Position numbers and translations under genes: made by a program. From NCBI GenBank assembly GCA_027487795.1, contig JAIYCX010000064.1, forward strand, positions 1 to 64,000: 64,000 nt of DNA. The letters are read 5' to 3'. Below the pieces are notes generated by a model. That model was not told where the DNA came from, did no database searches, and saw only the letters and a program-made list of their open reading frames with translations. Numbering within the stretch: position 1 is the stretch's first letter; each line of letters opens with the position of its first letter. Of the stretch, positions 52,661-62,300 are shown one piece after another. This stretch comes from Pseudomonadota bacterium. GTDB lineage: Bacteria; Bdellovibrionota_C; UBA2361; SZUA-149; DAOLCO01.

Positions 52661-53581
52661 ATGGAAATAGAACTAATTAATTCCGACGAGTCAGTAGAAA
52701 CTCTAACTTTAAATTTAGATAAAACTGAACTATTCGGTAAAGAAGCTACTAATAATGTAGATACAGAATCTAGAAACTCAGCTTGGGCGAGTCTCAGAAA
52801 ATCAATATCAGCAAGTGCGTCTGTTTGGATGGATCCCAAACAACTTGATACAATGATTGATACAGATGTAGTAGATGTAGAAACTACAAAAGCAGAAGAA
52901 GCTAAAAAAAATAACGAAGTTATATTATCAACGCTTGAAAACATAAATTCAAACATTAAAGACCTAAAGAAAGAACAAGAAGCATACCTGTTATTTCAAG
53001 GCGCTTTAAAATCATTAACTCTTAAAATTAATGACTCCATAAAAGAAGTAAATTCTATTAAATCCTCAATAGATACAAATAAAAATTCACTAGAGCTAAA
53101 TACTGGCCTTATTAGCAAACTTTTACTCCATGCGGACTCAAGTTTAAAAGAAGAGAAGCAAAAAGAAGTTAAACAAGAAACATTATTACTTCAAATTAAA
53201 GAAATAGATGCTCAGGTAAAAAAACTAGGACTTACCCAGCTTGATGCACTTGCTAAAATAGACAACAAAGTCGGTTCCATTAATACAGATACTATTTCTG
53301 AAAAATTATTAGATCTAGAAAACACCTTCTCAGACACTCAAAATACCCTATCTAGCTTACTGCAAGTTAGTAGCAATTCAGTAGATATGCTAGGCAAAAA
53401 TTACGGAATAATCGAAGAGCTAATAGATATCTGTTCGCAGACAAATACTATTCTTAAAGAAAATCACATAGAGCAGAAACAAATAGATGAGGATTTAGTT
53501 AAAAACAACAGAAAGTACCTAGTCATACAGACTGTAATACTTCTTCTATCAATGGCACTATTGAAATTCTTACCTCTATAA
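52661..53581 (+). CDS. Tail-anchored coiled-coil protein, 306 aa
   Basis: I do not recognise a family. The protein is acidic and polar at the N-terminus, then nearly all heptad-patterned helix from about residue 75 to 280 (NSNIKDLKKEQEAYLLFQG, ETLLLQIKEIDAQVKKLGLT). It ends with a single membrane span (about 286-303). The N-terminus should face the cytoplasm. AAGGA lies seven bases before the ATG. It might be a membrane-tethered scaffold or partitioning factor, but nothing in the sequence says which. An opposite-strand frame over its 5' part is not credible. Confidence 0.75.
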   Translation: MEIELINSDESVETLTLNLDKTELFGKEATNNVDTESRNSAWASLRKSISASASVWMDPKQLDTMIDTDVVDVETTKAEEAKKNNEVILSTLENINSNIKDLKKEQEAYLLFQGALKSLTLKINDSIKEVNSIKSSIDTNKNSLELNTGLISKLLLHADSSLKEEKQKEVKQETLLLQIKEIDAQVKKLGLTQLDALAKIDNKVGSINTDTISEKLLDLENTFSDTQNTLSSLLQVSSNSVDMLGKNYGIIEELIDICSQTNTILKENHIEQKQIDEDLVKNNRKYLVIQTVILLLSMALLKFLPL

Positions 53582-53593
53582 CCTAGCACAATA

Positions 53594-53620
53594 AGATGGC
53601 CAAAACTTATTAGGCCATCT
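53594..53620. terminator. Hairpin between convergent genes
   Basis: AGATGGCC (53594-53601) and GGCCATCT (53613-53620) form an 8-bp stem with an 11-nt loop. The flanking U-tracts are weak on both strands, so termination efficiency is uncertain. Confidence 0.5.
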
Positions 53621-53627
53621 AAATTAC

Positions 53628-56600
53628 TTAAAAAGTTACTTCGATATCAGCAGACTCTCTCAGCACTTCCCAGGAAATAACATCACCCGATACTGTTTTA
53701 CCAGAAGCCTTAATTCCTGACTTACCAGTTCTAGTCATTTTTAAACTAAATTTTATACCATCAATAGTACCTGCTACTTGATATTGATTCCAATCACTAG
53801 GCACTGCCGGAGAAATTTTAAGACCCACTGCTGTTCTATGAATTCCTAAGATATTCCCCATAGCTATTTGATAGAACCATCCACTAGACCCCGTATACCA
53901 GCTCCAACCTCCTCTTCCTGCATGATCTCCGTAACTATACACATCTCCACATGTAACATAAGGTTCAGTCTTATATCTCAAAGTTCTCTCGAAAGATTTT
54001 GAGCTCATTACTGGATTCATAGTCTGAAAAACTCTAAAAGCTTCATCATTCAAACCAGCAAGTGATAAGGCTTGAACTAACCAACTTGATCCATGAGTAT
54101 ACTGCCCACCGTTCTCACGTATTCCTAATGGATAGCTCTGAATATATCCCGGACTAGGATCACTCTTAGAAAATGGAGGCCATAAAAGTCTAACTAGTGA
54201 ATGCTCATCATCAACTAATTTCTTAACAGCTGAAGTTAATGCTATAGACTGCCTTTCTTTATTTCCTCTACCATTAATTACGCTCCAAGATTGCGCTAGA
54301 GAATCTATTTTACATTCATCTCTATCTTTAGATCCAAGAGGAGTACCATTATCAAAGTACGCTCTCATATACCACTCACCATCCCAAGCATTCTGATCGG
54401 CAGAATTAATAAGCTCTGAAGAATAATTCCTATAATTATTTGCTAATTCAGAATCTCCTCTACGATCAGCAATAGTTGAGAAATCATGCATAATTAAAGA
54501 GATAAACCATGCTAGCCATACCGACTCTCCAGTTCCCTTATCCCCTACTAGATTCATTCCATCATTCCAGTCCCCTGCTCCCATTAATGGAAGACCATGA
54601 GGACCAGTCGAATATGCTCTATTTAATGCTTTTAGACAGTGATCATATAGAGAAGATTTTAATTCAGAAATCTCTGGAGTAAAGTAAAGATCATGCTGCT
54701 CAGGAGAAAGCAAAGGACCTTTTAAGAATCCTACTTCCTCATCTAATATTGCAAAATCCCCCGTAGCTTGAATATATTTATATACAGCAAAAGGTAGCCA
54801 TAGATAATTATCAGAAATACGACTTCTAATACCTCTCCCAGATGGTGGATGCCACCAATGCTGCACATCACCCTCCTCAAATTGTCTAGCTGCATGTTTT
54901 AATATCTGATTTCTTGTAATCTTAGGATCAGATAATAAAAATGCTAAGGAATCTTGAAGTTGATCTCTAAAACCGAAAGCTCCACTGCTCTGATAGAAGC
55001 CAGTCCTTGCATTCATTCGACAAGATAAAGTTTGATATAATAGCCAACCATTTACTAATGTATCAAATTCCTTATTTGGACTAGTAACTCTGATACTATC
55101 AACTTTAGAAGTCCAACTAATTTGAGAATTTAATTCCGAATTCTTAGCATTAAAATCAGAAGATAATTTAGCTAAAGTACTGTTAGCTTCTTCTATAGAG
55201 TCATGAACACAGACAAAGAATGGTATCGTCTTCTCTTCCCCAGGTTGAAGACTTACCTCATATTTCAGTACCCCAGCAGAATCAAAACCCAGACCTAATT
55301 TTCTAGATAAGGATATCCCCATAGGAATACTAGAACTTTTCTTACTATTCTTAGCTGCGTTTATTTTAGCAGAAAGCAGTGCCTTAGGATCAGCAAGTGT
55401 ACTATTCTCACCTAAGAAATCTGAACGATCAGTTGTGAAATCTTGCAAATCTAAACTAGATCCGATTGAGACTATACAATTAGCAAACTCCGCCCCCCAA
55501 GTATTCCGAGCATGAATAAATCCTAATTTCTTATCTACTTGTGTTGAGATATGACGGAATGCATCTGTACGATATACTCCCAAAACCCATTCTAAATAGA
55601 AAATTAACTCTAAAGTTCTAGTCTTAGTACCGGTATTAACTAGATTGAGTTTATAAACTTTAGTTGGAGAATCATTATCTAAAAATAATTTTAAATTACT
55701 TTTTATCTCTCTTTCAGTCTTTGAGAAACTTGAATAACCAAATCCATGAACGACCTCTACTGGTGAGTCACTAGGCTTCGGTAGCGGAGTAGGACACCAG
55801 TACTCAGAAGAATCTATATCTCTTATATATATAGCTTCAGAGATTTGGTCACTAACTGGGTCATTTGACCACTGAGATACTCTATACTCACGACTATTCT
55901 TATACCAAGTATAACCAGCTCCAGAATCAGTAACTAAGAAACCTAAATCCTCGCTTGAGATAACATTGGACCAAGGTGCTGGAGGTAAAGAATTTGATTT
56001 AACTGACATGCTAAATTCACCAGAATCAGAGAACTTGCCAGTTGATATTTGAACCTGATGTTCAAACATACCTTTATTCATATCCTCAAAATCATCTTTA
56101 GTATCCTTTCCTACTTTTTCAGAAGGAACGAACTGAAGTTGCTTACCTAAAGAGCCTTTAGCACCATATAAAACAACTCTTGAAGAAGACTTCAAAAGTA
56201 TTAGTTCTTGATCAGAAATATTATTCTTTGATCTGATGAATATACCTGCTCTCTGATTTAATAAAGAAGCAGACAAACTAGCGCGGACCGAGGCTTCTAA
56301 CTCATCATTCAAAGCCTGAATATAGCCTTCTGTCTTAGAATTAAGAACAACTAAATCAAATTTAATTCCACGCATTCTTAAATATTCATGCGCCAGAACC
56401 ATTTCTTGAAATAATCCTACCTGATCTGTTTCATCCAAAATCAACAATGCTATTGGTTCATCACCTGATATCCCAAATCTCCATAATGCTGATTGAGACA
56501 GCGTATTCAGCTGAGTTGCATCGTTGTATCTTAAATGTTTTACATTATAAACTAGTGCGTTCGCTAAATGCTGAAAATCTAAAGGATTCACTTTTGCAAA

Positions 56601-59600
56601 CTGTTGATTTTTTAATTCAACATTAGCGGTACTCCATGAAAGCTCATAAGCTCTTTTAATAGTATGGAATTCTCTATATTTAGAAATTAGATAAAGTAAT
56701 TCAGTTTCATTTTCCGCAACTCCTGTTATATAATATATTGCAGTAGACTGATTAGTATCAAGCTCTACATAATGTCTAATACTGGCAGCAGGATCTAAAA
56801 CAAAACCCTTTTCTCCTGAGAGCTTTAAACCAGAGGCAATAACATCTGGTCTACTTGCATCTCTACCACGTCCGAGGAACTCAGCTCTATTTGCGGTAAA
56901 CTCAGTAGGTGCCCAAACAACGTCAGTTGCAAGGAAATGAAATACTAAAGGTGTTTGTTCGTTTGCACTTCGCTTTCTTCTTTTGAATGTTAAAGCTTCC
57001 TGCTCTGATAACCAATCAGCTTCAATGAATAATTTCGAAAAAGCAGGGTGGGCTAAATCAGCACCAAACGAAGCCTGCGAAACTTCAAAAAAGCTAGTTA
57101 AAGATAATTTTCTAGTACTCTTTGAATGATTAGTTAAAGAGACCTTTCTTATCTCTACATTATCCTCAGGAGATACTATAACTTCCATAACAGAGTTTAT
57201 GTCATAATTCCTTCTTTGGAATTCAGCTTTATCAGAGGAAAAGATAGCTTCATATTTATCAGGCTTAACTAAGGTTGGCTGATAAGTAGTTGACCAGAAT
57301 TTTTTAGATTCCTCATCTCTTATATAACAATACTGACCGAAATTATTTCTTAAATTATCCGCTCTAAAACGATTTATTGAAAAATCACTTTTAAACGAAC
57401 TAAATCCAGAGCCTGACTGATCTATAAAGACAGAATATTCACTGTTAGAAATAATTCTTGTTCTAGGAATCTCTGAATGAGGAGTTTGGAAATGCTCCCT
57501 TCCATCTACTCTAACTTCTCCACTATGAGCTTCCATAAGAAGTAGCTCTGCTTGGTGTGGAAGAATTAAAGGTATTCTTATTGGGAACCTTTCTTGTAGA
57601 AGTAACGTACAAGATTTAACTCTCTGATCGGAGTGAAATCTTTTCTGCAAGATGCCATCATTAAGTATGTTATTAATAGAACATAATGACATTCCCTGAT
57701 GGTGCGCAAAAAAACTTTTTACTATATGAAAACTTTCTCCTTCCGAAAGTCGTTCTTTTGTATAGTCGATAGCTTCATAAAACCCGTAATCACCTCTTGC
57801 TCCAGTCTTCTCCAATCTCTTAAGATTAATAATAGATTCTTTAGGACGAATCATTAAAGCTAATAATGTAGAATAAGGTGAAATAACTAAATCCTCAACT
57901 AAACCACGCTTTAGTCCTAAACCAGGAACTCCGAAAGCTCTATATTGGTAAGTATTTTCATAATCTACTGTACCATAAGCAGACTCAGATATTCCCCAAG
58001 GAACACCTCTTCTTAAAGCATAAGATTTTTGCGCTTCAATTATTGATCTTAAAGTTTTCCCCAAAAGAGTTGTTGAGAAATCTTTCATTACGACTACAGG
58101 CATCAGATATTCAAACATAGTGCCACTCCAGGAAATTAAAGCTTTCCCCCCTGGAGTATTCGTTAAAGTTCTGCCGAGGAAAAACCAATGCGACTGCGGA
58201 ATATCACCCTTTGCAATACTTATAAAGCTAGCAAGTCTTGCTTCAGACGCAAGTAAATCATATGAACCAGTGTCTAATCTAGCTGTTTCTACGTTGTAAC
58301 CAATAGAAAGTAATTTCTTACCTTCATCAAACAAGAACTTAAAACTAGTTGTTTTAATAATCTCTTCAATACGGATAAGAAGACTTTCACTTTCCTTAAT
58401 AAGTCTCTGACAAGATAAACTTGCTTCTTCAAGTGATTTAATTAAATCAACAAGCTTCTCCTTATCCTGCTGATATATATCAAGACTTAAAAGCCTATCT
58501 TTAGATGAAAGGATTCTACCGATTACCCTCAACGCTAAAAGAGGAGTGATAGATCTATTATCTATAATTGATTTAATCTTTTCTATTTTCTTAGGAAGTA
58601 AGCCATTTCTTCCAAGTTGTTCTAATATAGATAATTTTGGCACCCAAGAAACTAAGCTAGATGCCGTTAGTAAATCAGAAATTAAATCTTTATTTTTCTC
58701 ATTAGGACTATCATGGGACAAGAATTCTAAACTAGGTAAAATCCCATCAACTAATTGAGATTGTGCACTTAAAAATGAAGAATTCAACTTAAGATTAGGA
58801 AACTGACCTAAAACAAAATTCTTACTTTTTGAAGAATATATTGCTGAATAAGGAATCGCTTTTAATGCTTCCTTAATACTAACAAGATGTCCGATGTAGT
58901 TTCCATTATCAACAGAAGAAATATATCTAGGGTATAAAGGTCTAAGATCTTTTATTGCATACCAATTAAGTAAATGCCCATTATACTTTTCTAGTTTATC
59001 AACAGTACCTAAAATCTTAGTTAACTTATCTACTATTAACGGTGCTGGAATAAAGCCTAAATCATATGCAGAGATCACTGCTAGCATTGATAAACTAATA
59101 TTTGTAGGAGAAGTCCTTTCTGCTACTACTGGCTGCGGAACCTGCTGTAAATTATCTGGTATTAACCAATTATATTCTTCTTTTAAATTATTTCTAAAGT
59201 ACAACCAAGTATCATAAGCAATACTCTCTAAATAAATCTCATCTTTATGACTAATAGTTTCATCTTCTTTTTTAAGCGGTTGGCTAATTTGCCATGCAAA
59301 AACAGGAGATAGAAACCAAAATAATCCAAGACTTAAGGTAAATAATGTATTTGATCCTACGAATAAGGATAATAAAGTAATTACAGAAGCAAGGGCTACC
59401 GCCGGTAACATTGCTGTCCAGAAACTAGCTTTTGATCCTTTTAATTTACTTTCAGTAGCTAAAGCAGTTTCCCACTCTAGCAAATTCACCTTGCTTACAT
59501 AAACTCTATAAATAGTTCTGATAGTAGCATCAACTGAAATTAACGCTTGATGTGGAAGCACAGATAAATCAAAAAACCAGGTTGAAATAGATTTTCTTAT

Positions 59601-62261
59601 ATCAGAAAAAATACCTACAAAAAAAGTTGATAATGAGTACCCAATTGGTATTCCAAATATTAAGGAATATAAAATTGAATACGCGCGAAAGCCAGTTAAG
59701 ATAAAATAAACTGACAACCAAAAAAGTGGACTAGCAGAATAAGCGCTAATTACAAATAAAAATAATAAACTGCTAACCGGAACAAGACTTCTTCTTAAGT
59801 TATCAATTAACTTCCATCTTACAAGACCAGTAAAAGGAGTTAATCTTTCTCCATCAACTGTAGGAACCATACTTCCAAGCCAAGGTAGAAGCTGCCAATC
59901 TCCTCTTATCCAGCGGTGCTGTCTTTTAGAATTCGCATGGTATCTTTGAGGGAAGTCATCAAATAATTCGATATCTGATGCTAGCGCACAACGAGTATAT
60001 CCACTTTCTAATAAATCATGACTTAGAACTGAGTTCTCAGGTATTTGTCCATCTAATGCTTTTTCAAATACATCGATATCAAAAATGCCCTTTCCTATAT
60101 ATGAGGCTTCATTAAATAAATCTTGATATACATCTGAAACTGTTTTGGTATATGGATCTAAACCAGACTGACCAGAAAACCAATCTGCAAAAGTTGAGCT
60201 TGAAGCACTCTCTAAAGTTATGCCGACTCTTGGCTGAATTATACCATAGCCTCTACTTATAATTGTTCCTTTTTGTGGATCAACTGTTAGCACAGGAGTA
60301 TTTATGGGATGAGCTGCCGCACCGATAAGTTTACGGGCGGAACCAGGAGGAAGTTGAGTGTCATTATCAAGAGTAATAATATACTTAGCAGATTGTAGCC
60401 AAGGTACATCACCTTCTATTGCAGTAAAAGTAGTATTTTCTACCTTTCTTAAAAATCTATTAAACTCTGTTAATTTACCGCGCTTCCTTTCCCAGCCAAT
60501 ATAAACTCCGTCGGCTTTATTATAAACTCTCTCTCTGAATAAAATAAAAAACTTTAAACCTTCTTCTTTGTATCGAAGATTCAAAGCTTGAATGCTTTCC
60601 AAACCTAAAGAGATTAAACCTTTATCTCCTGGCACTACTTTAGAACTAGCATCTGGTAAATCCGCCAAAATTCCGAATGCAATATTATCACTCTGATTTC
60701 CGATTGCTCTAATTTCTAAATCGTTTACAGTTCTTAAAAGATGCTCTCTGCTTGATATTATAGTTTGAACAGTTACTAGAGTTCTAGATTCTTCTGGAAT
60801 AAACTTTTCATAAGAAAGCTTAGATATTGGCCTAGGAGTAATTAATTTTGAAGCAAGCCACTGAACTATTTCGGTAGCTAGCTGACTAGCTGGGAGCAAT
60901 GATAAAAAGAATATAAAACCAGAAACTAAATTACTAAGTCCTTGCGAAAGAGCGATACTGTAAAGAACAAAACTGATACCTAAACTCAAGAAAGATAAAG
61001 CAGATAGGTAATAGGCTGTAATATGACTCTTGATATGCCGAGAAAATCTAATGTAAAAAGGCGGAGTAGAATCTAATAAATTCTCTAACTCAGACAATCC
61101 TTCATCAACTAGATAATAACCTACAAGAGTATCCGCACCAGAACCATTTTTTTGTTTTGCCTTAGCTGCTAAGTCAAGTGCCTTTTCCGCTACTTCTATT
61201 TCGGTTTTTCTAACTCTTGCTGATAGCTTCTCTAATCTATGTCGAACAAAATCTCTTGTCTCAAAATCAGATTGCAAAAAGACACCAGAAGGGTCTCTTA
61301 ATAAAATAGAATTTACCTTACTGACATTTTCAATCCAATCTCTCCAGTTCAATCTACCAATAGCTTTCAAAGATGTGATACAATTACCTATTGAAATTTG
61401 ATCTGCTGCTTGAAGCTGTTGTTCCGACTTTGATAAATCCTGCAAATCACTTCCAAGGTCTTTTAGCTTTTCTTCTATCCACTGAATAGCTAGAGAAGAT
61501 GAATTTCCTAATGTTCTTAAATTCCGAACAAGACTAGGAGCAATGTGTGGCAATTCTTTATTTAAACCTTTTAATGCCTCTAAAGTACTTGCTAGCAAGT
61601 CTGAAGAAGTAGGCTGAGTATCACCTAACATTTCTGAAAATATTTGATCAGCTTTTTGTCTCTCAGAAGACAGACCTATAACAGATCCAGATAACCTTCT
61701 AAGATTTTCAACAACACTCAATCGAAGCATTATTGGTATAGCCCAAAGTTCCCGCAATTCTAGATTACAATTTTCTTGAAATGAAGAAATGAACTCCGAA
61801 AGCGTATCTTCCTGAACAATAGAATCCGCATGTTCTAAATATTCACAAGCTAACCAAAAAACTCTAGGAAGTCCGTTCCAATCTTCTGATTTTATTCTAG
61901 GTAAAGAATTATAATAACTAGAAGGCAAATCTCGTCTTATCTCCCTAACCTGTTCATCAATTACGTGAAAATTATCTAAAAGCCACTCCGCGCCGGCAGC
62001 CATATAACCTTTTTGTCTGGACATCTCAGACAATGAAAAATAAGCTGAATTTAAAACTTTCCAGTTATCTTTAAATCTAACTTTTAAATTTAAACTGCTA
62101 ATACTCTTAGTTGTTAGGCTGTGATTCTTAGCTAGCTCTAATCCTAGGTTAGCTAACAAATCCCTAGATAATATTTCGCCTCTTATTGGCCTATCTGAGA
62201 TAGCTTTTACAGAATTATTCAATGCGCCGTTTTTAGATTTATTTTTTTGGTAATGAAGCAT
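53628..62261 (-). CDS. ndvB: Cyclic beta-1,2-glucan synthase
   Basis: At 2877 residues this matches NdvB/ChvB/Cgs in length and order. A helical N-terminal region (1-410) and two membrane spans (about 415-475) come first. The GT84 glucosyltransferase core has TLDNDTQLPPG near 633, the later acidic SVLSHDLLESG and RQHRWIRGDW near 781. More spans lie at about 810-975, and a glycoamylase-like domain near 1370-1560 (LISWSGTMFEYLMP, GVPWGISESAYG). Two glycan-binding/GH94 parts end in a phosphorylase domain with the catalytic-acid motif GDWNDGMN near 2565 and GQYTHGSSW. It initiates, elongates, cyclises and trims periplasmic osmoregulated glucan in the inner membrane. Confidence 0.93.
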   Translation of the reverse strand: MLHYQKNKSKNGALNNSVKAISDRPIRGEILSRDLLANLGLELAKNHSLTTKSISSLNLKVRFKDNWKVLNSAYFSLSEMSRQKGYMAAGAEWLLDNFHVIDEQVREIRRDLPSSYYNSLPRIKSEDWNGLPRVFWLACEYLEHADSIVQEDTLSEFISSFQENCNLELRELWAIPIMLRLSVVENLRRLSGSVIGLSSERQKADQIFSEMLGDTQPTSSDLLASTLEALKGLNKELPHIAPSLVRNLRTLGNSSSLAIQWIEEKLKDLGSDLQDLSKSEQQLQAADQISIGNCITSLKAIGRLNWRDWIENVSKVNSILLRDPSGVFLQSDFETRDFVRHRLEKLSARVRKTEIEVAEKALDLAAKAKQKNGSGADTLVGYYLVDEGLSELENLLDSTPPFYIRFSRHIKSHITAYYLSALSFLSLGISFVLYSIALSQGLSNLVSGFIFFLSLLPASQLATEIVQWLASKLITPRPISKLSYEKFIPEESRTLVTVQTIISSREHLLRTVNDLEIRAIGNQSDNIAFGILADLPDASSKVVPGDKGLISLGLESIQALNLRYKEEGLKFFILFRERVYNKADGVYIGWERKRGKLTEFNRFLRKVENTTFTAIEGDVPWLQSAKYIITLDNDTQLPPGSARKLIGAAAHPINTPVLTVDPQKGTIISRGYGIIQPRVGITLESASSSTFADWFSGQSGLDPYTKTVSDVYQDLFNEASYIGKGIFDIDVFEKALDGQIPENSVLSHDLLESGYTRCALASDIELFDDFPQRYHANSKRQHRWIRGDWQLLPWLGSMVPTVDGERLTPFTGLVRWKLIDNLRRSLVPVSSLLFLFVISAYSASPLFWLSVYFILTGFRAYSILYSLIFGIPIGYSLSTFFVGIFSDIRKSISTWFFDLSVLPHQALISVDATIRTIYRVYVSKVNLLEWETALATESKLKGSKASFWTAMLPAVALASVITLLSLFVGSNTLFTLSLGLFWFLSPVFAWQISQPLKKEDETISHKDEIYLESIAYDTWLYFRNNLKEEYNWLIPDNLQQVPQPVVAERTSPTNISLSMLAVISAYDLGFIPAPLIVDKLTKILGTVDKLEKYNGHLLNWYAIKDLRPLYPRYISSVDNGNYIGHLVSIKEALKAIPYSAIYSSKSKNFVLGQFPNLKLNSSFLSAQSQLVDGILPSLEFLSHDSPNEKNKDLISDLLTASSLVSWVPKLSILEQLGRNGLLPKKIEKIKSIIDNRSITPLLALRVIGRILSSKDRLLSLDIYQQDKEKLVDLIKSLEEASLSCQRLIKESESLLIRIEEIIKTTSFKFLFDEGKKLLSIGYNVETARLDTGSYDLLASEARLASFISIAKGDIPQSHWFFLGRTLTNTPGGKALISWSGTMFEYLMPVVVMKDFSTTLLGKTLRSIIEAQKSYALRRGVPWGISESAYGTVDYENTYQYRAFGVPGLGLKRGLVEDLVISPYSTLLALMIRPKESIINLKRLEKTGARGDYGFYEAIDYTKERLSEGESFHIVKSFFAHHQGMSLCSINNILNDGILQKRFHSDQRVKSCTLLLQERFPIRIPLILPHQAELLLMEAHSGEVRVDGREHFQTPHSEIPRTRIISNSEYSVFIDQSGSGFSSFKSDFSINRFRADNLRNNFGQYCYIRDEESKKFWSTTYQPTLVKPDKYEAIFSSDKAEFQRRNYDINSVMEVIVSPEDNVEIRKVSLTNHSKSTRKLSLTSFFEVSQASFGADLAHPAFSKLFIEADWLSEQEALTFKRRKRSANEQTPLVFHFLATDVVWAPTEFTANRAEFLGRGRDASRPDVIASGLKLSGEKGFVLDPAASIRHYVELDTNQSTAIYYITGVAENETELLYLISKYREFHTIKRAYELSWSTANVELKNQQFAKVNPLDFQHLANALVYNVKHLRYNDATQLNTLSQSALWRFGISGDEPIALLILDETDQVGLFQEMVLAHEYLRMRGIKFDLVVLNSKTEGYIQALNDELEASVRASLSASLLNQRAGIFIRSKNNISDQELILLKSSSRVVLYGAKGSLGKQLQFVPSEKVGKDTKDDFEDMNKGMFEHQVQISTGKFSDSGEFSMSVKSNSLPPAPWSNVISSEDLGFLVTDSGAGYTWYKNSREYRVSQWSNDPVSDQISEAIYIRDIDSSEYWCPTPLPKPSDSPVEVVHGFGYSSFSKTEREIKSNLKLFLDNDSPTKVYKLNLVNTGTKTRTLELIFYLEWVLGVYRTDAFRHISTQVDKKLGFIHARNTWGAEFANCIVSIGSSLDLQDFTTDRSDFLGENSTLADPKALLSAKINAAKNSKKSSSIPMGISLSRKLGLGFDSAGVLKYEVSLQPGEEKTIPFFVCVHDSIEEANSTLAKLSSDFNAKNSELNSQISWTSKVDSIRVTSPNKEFDTLVNGWLLYQTLSCRMNARTGFYQSSGAFGFRDQLQDSLAFLLSDPKITRNQILKHAARQFEEGDVQHWWHPPSGRGIRSRISDNYLWLPFAVYKYIQATGDFAILDEEVGFLKGPLLSPEQHDLYFTPEISELKSSLYDHCLKALNRAYSTGPHGLPLMGAGDWNDGMNLVGDKGTGESVWLAWFISLIMHDFSTIADRRGDSELANNYRNYSSELINSADQNAWDGEWYMRAYFDNGTPLGSKDRDECKIDSLAQSWSVINGRGNKERQSIALTSAVKKLVDDEHSLVRLLWPPFSKSDPSPGYIQSYPLGIRENGGQYTHGSSWLVQALSLAGLNDEAFRVFQTMNPVMSSKSFERTLRYKTEPYVTCGDVYSYGDHAGRGGWSWYTGSSGWFYQIAMGNILGIHRTAVGLKISPAVPSDWNQYQVAGTIDGIKFSLKMTRTGKSGIKASGKTVSGDVISWEVLRESADIEVTF

Positions 62262-62300
62262 TTATTTTTACTATTTAGTATTAAAAAACTCTCTTTAAAT

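Noticed and set aside
52534..52956. 140-codon minus-strand frame opposite the coiled-coil gene
   Set aside because: It is the Ser/Val-rich mirror of a Glu/Asp/Lys-rich coding strand. The plus-strand gene has a good ribosome-binding site and coherent protein features.
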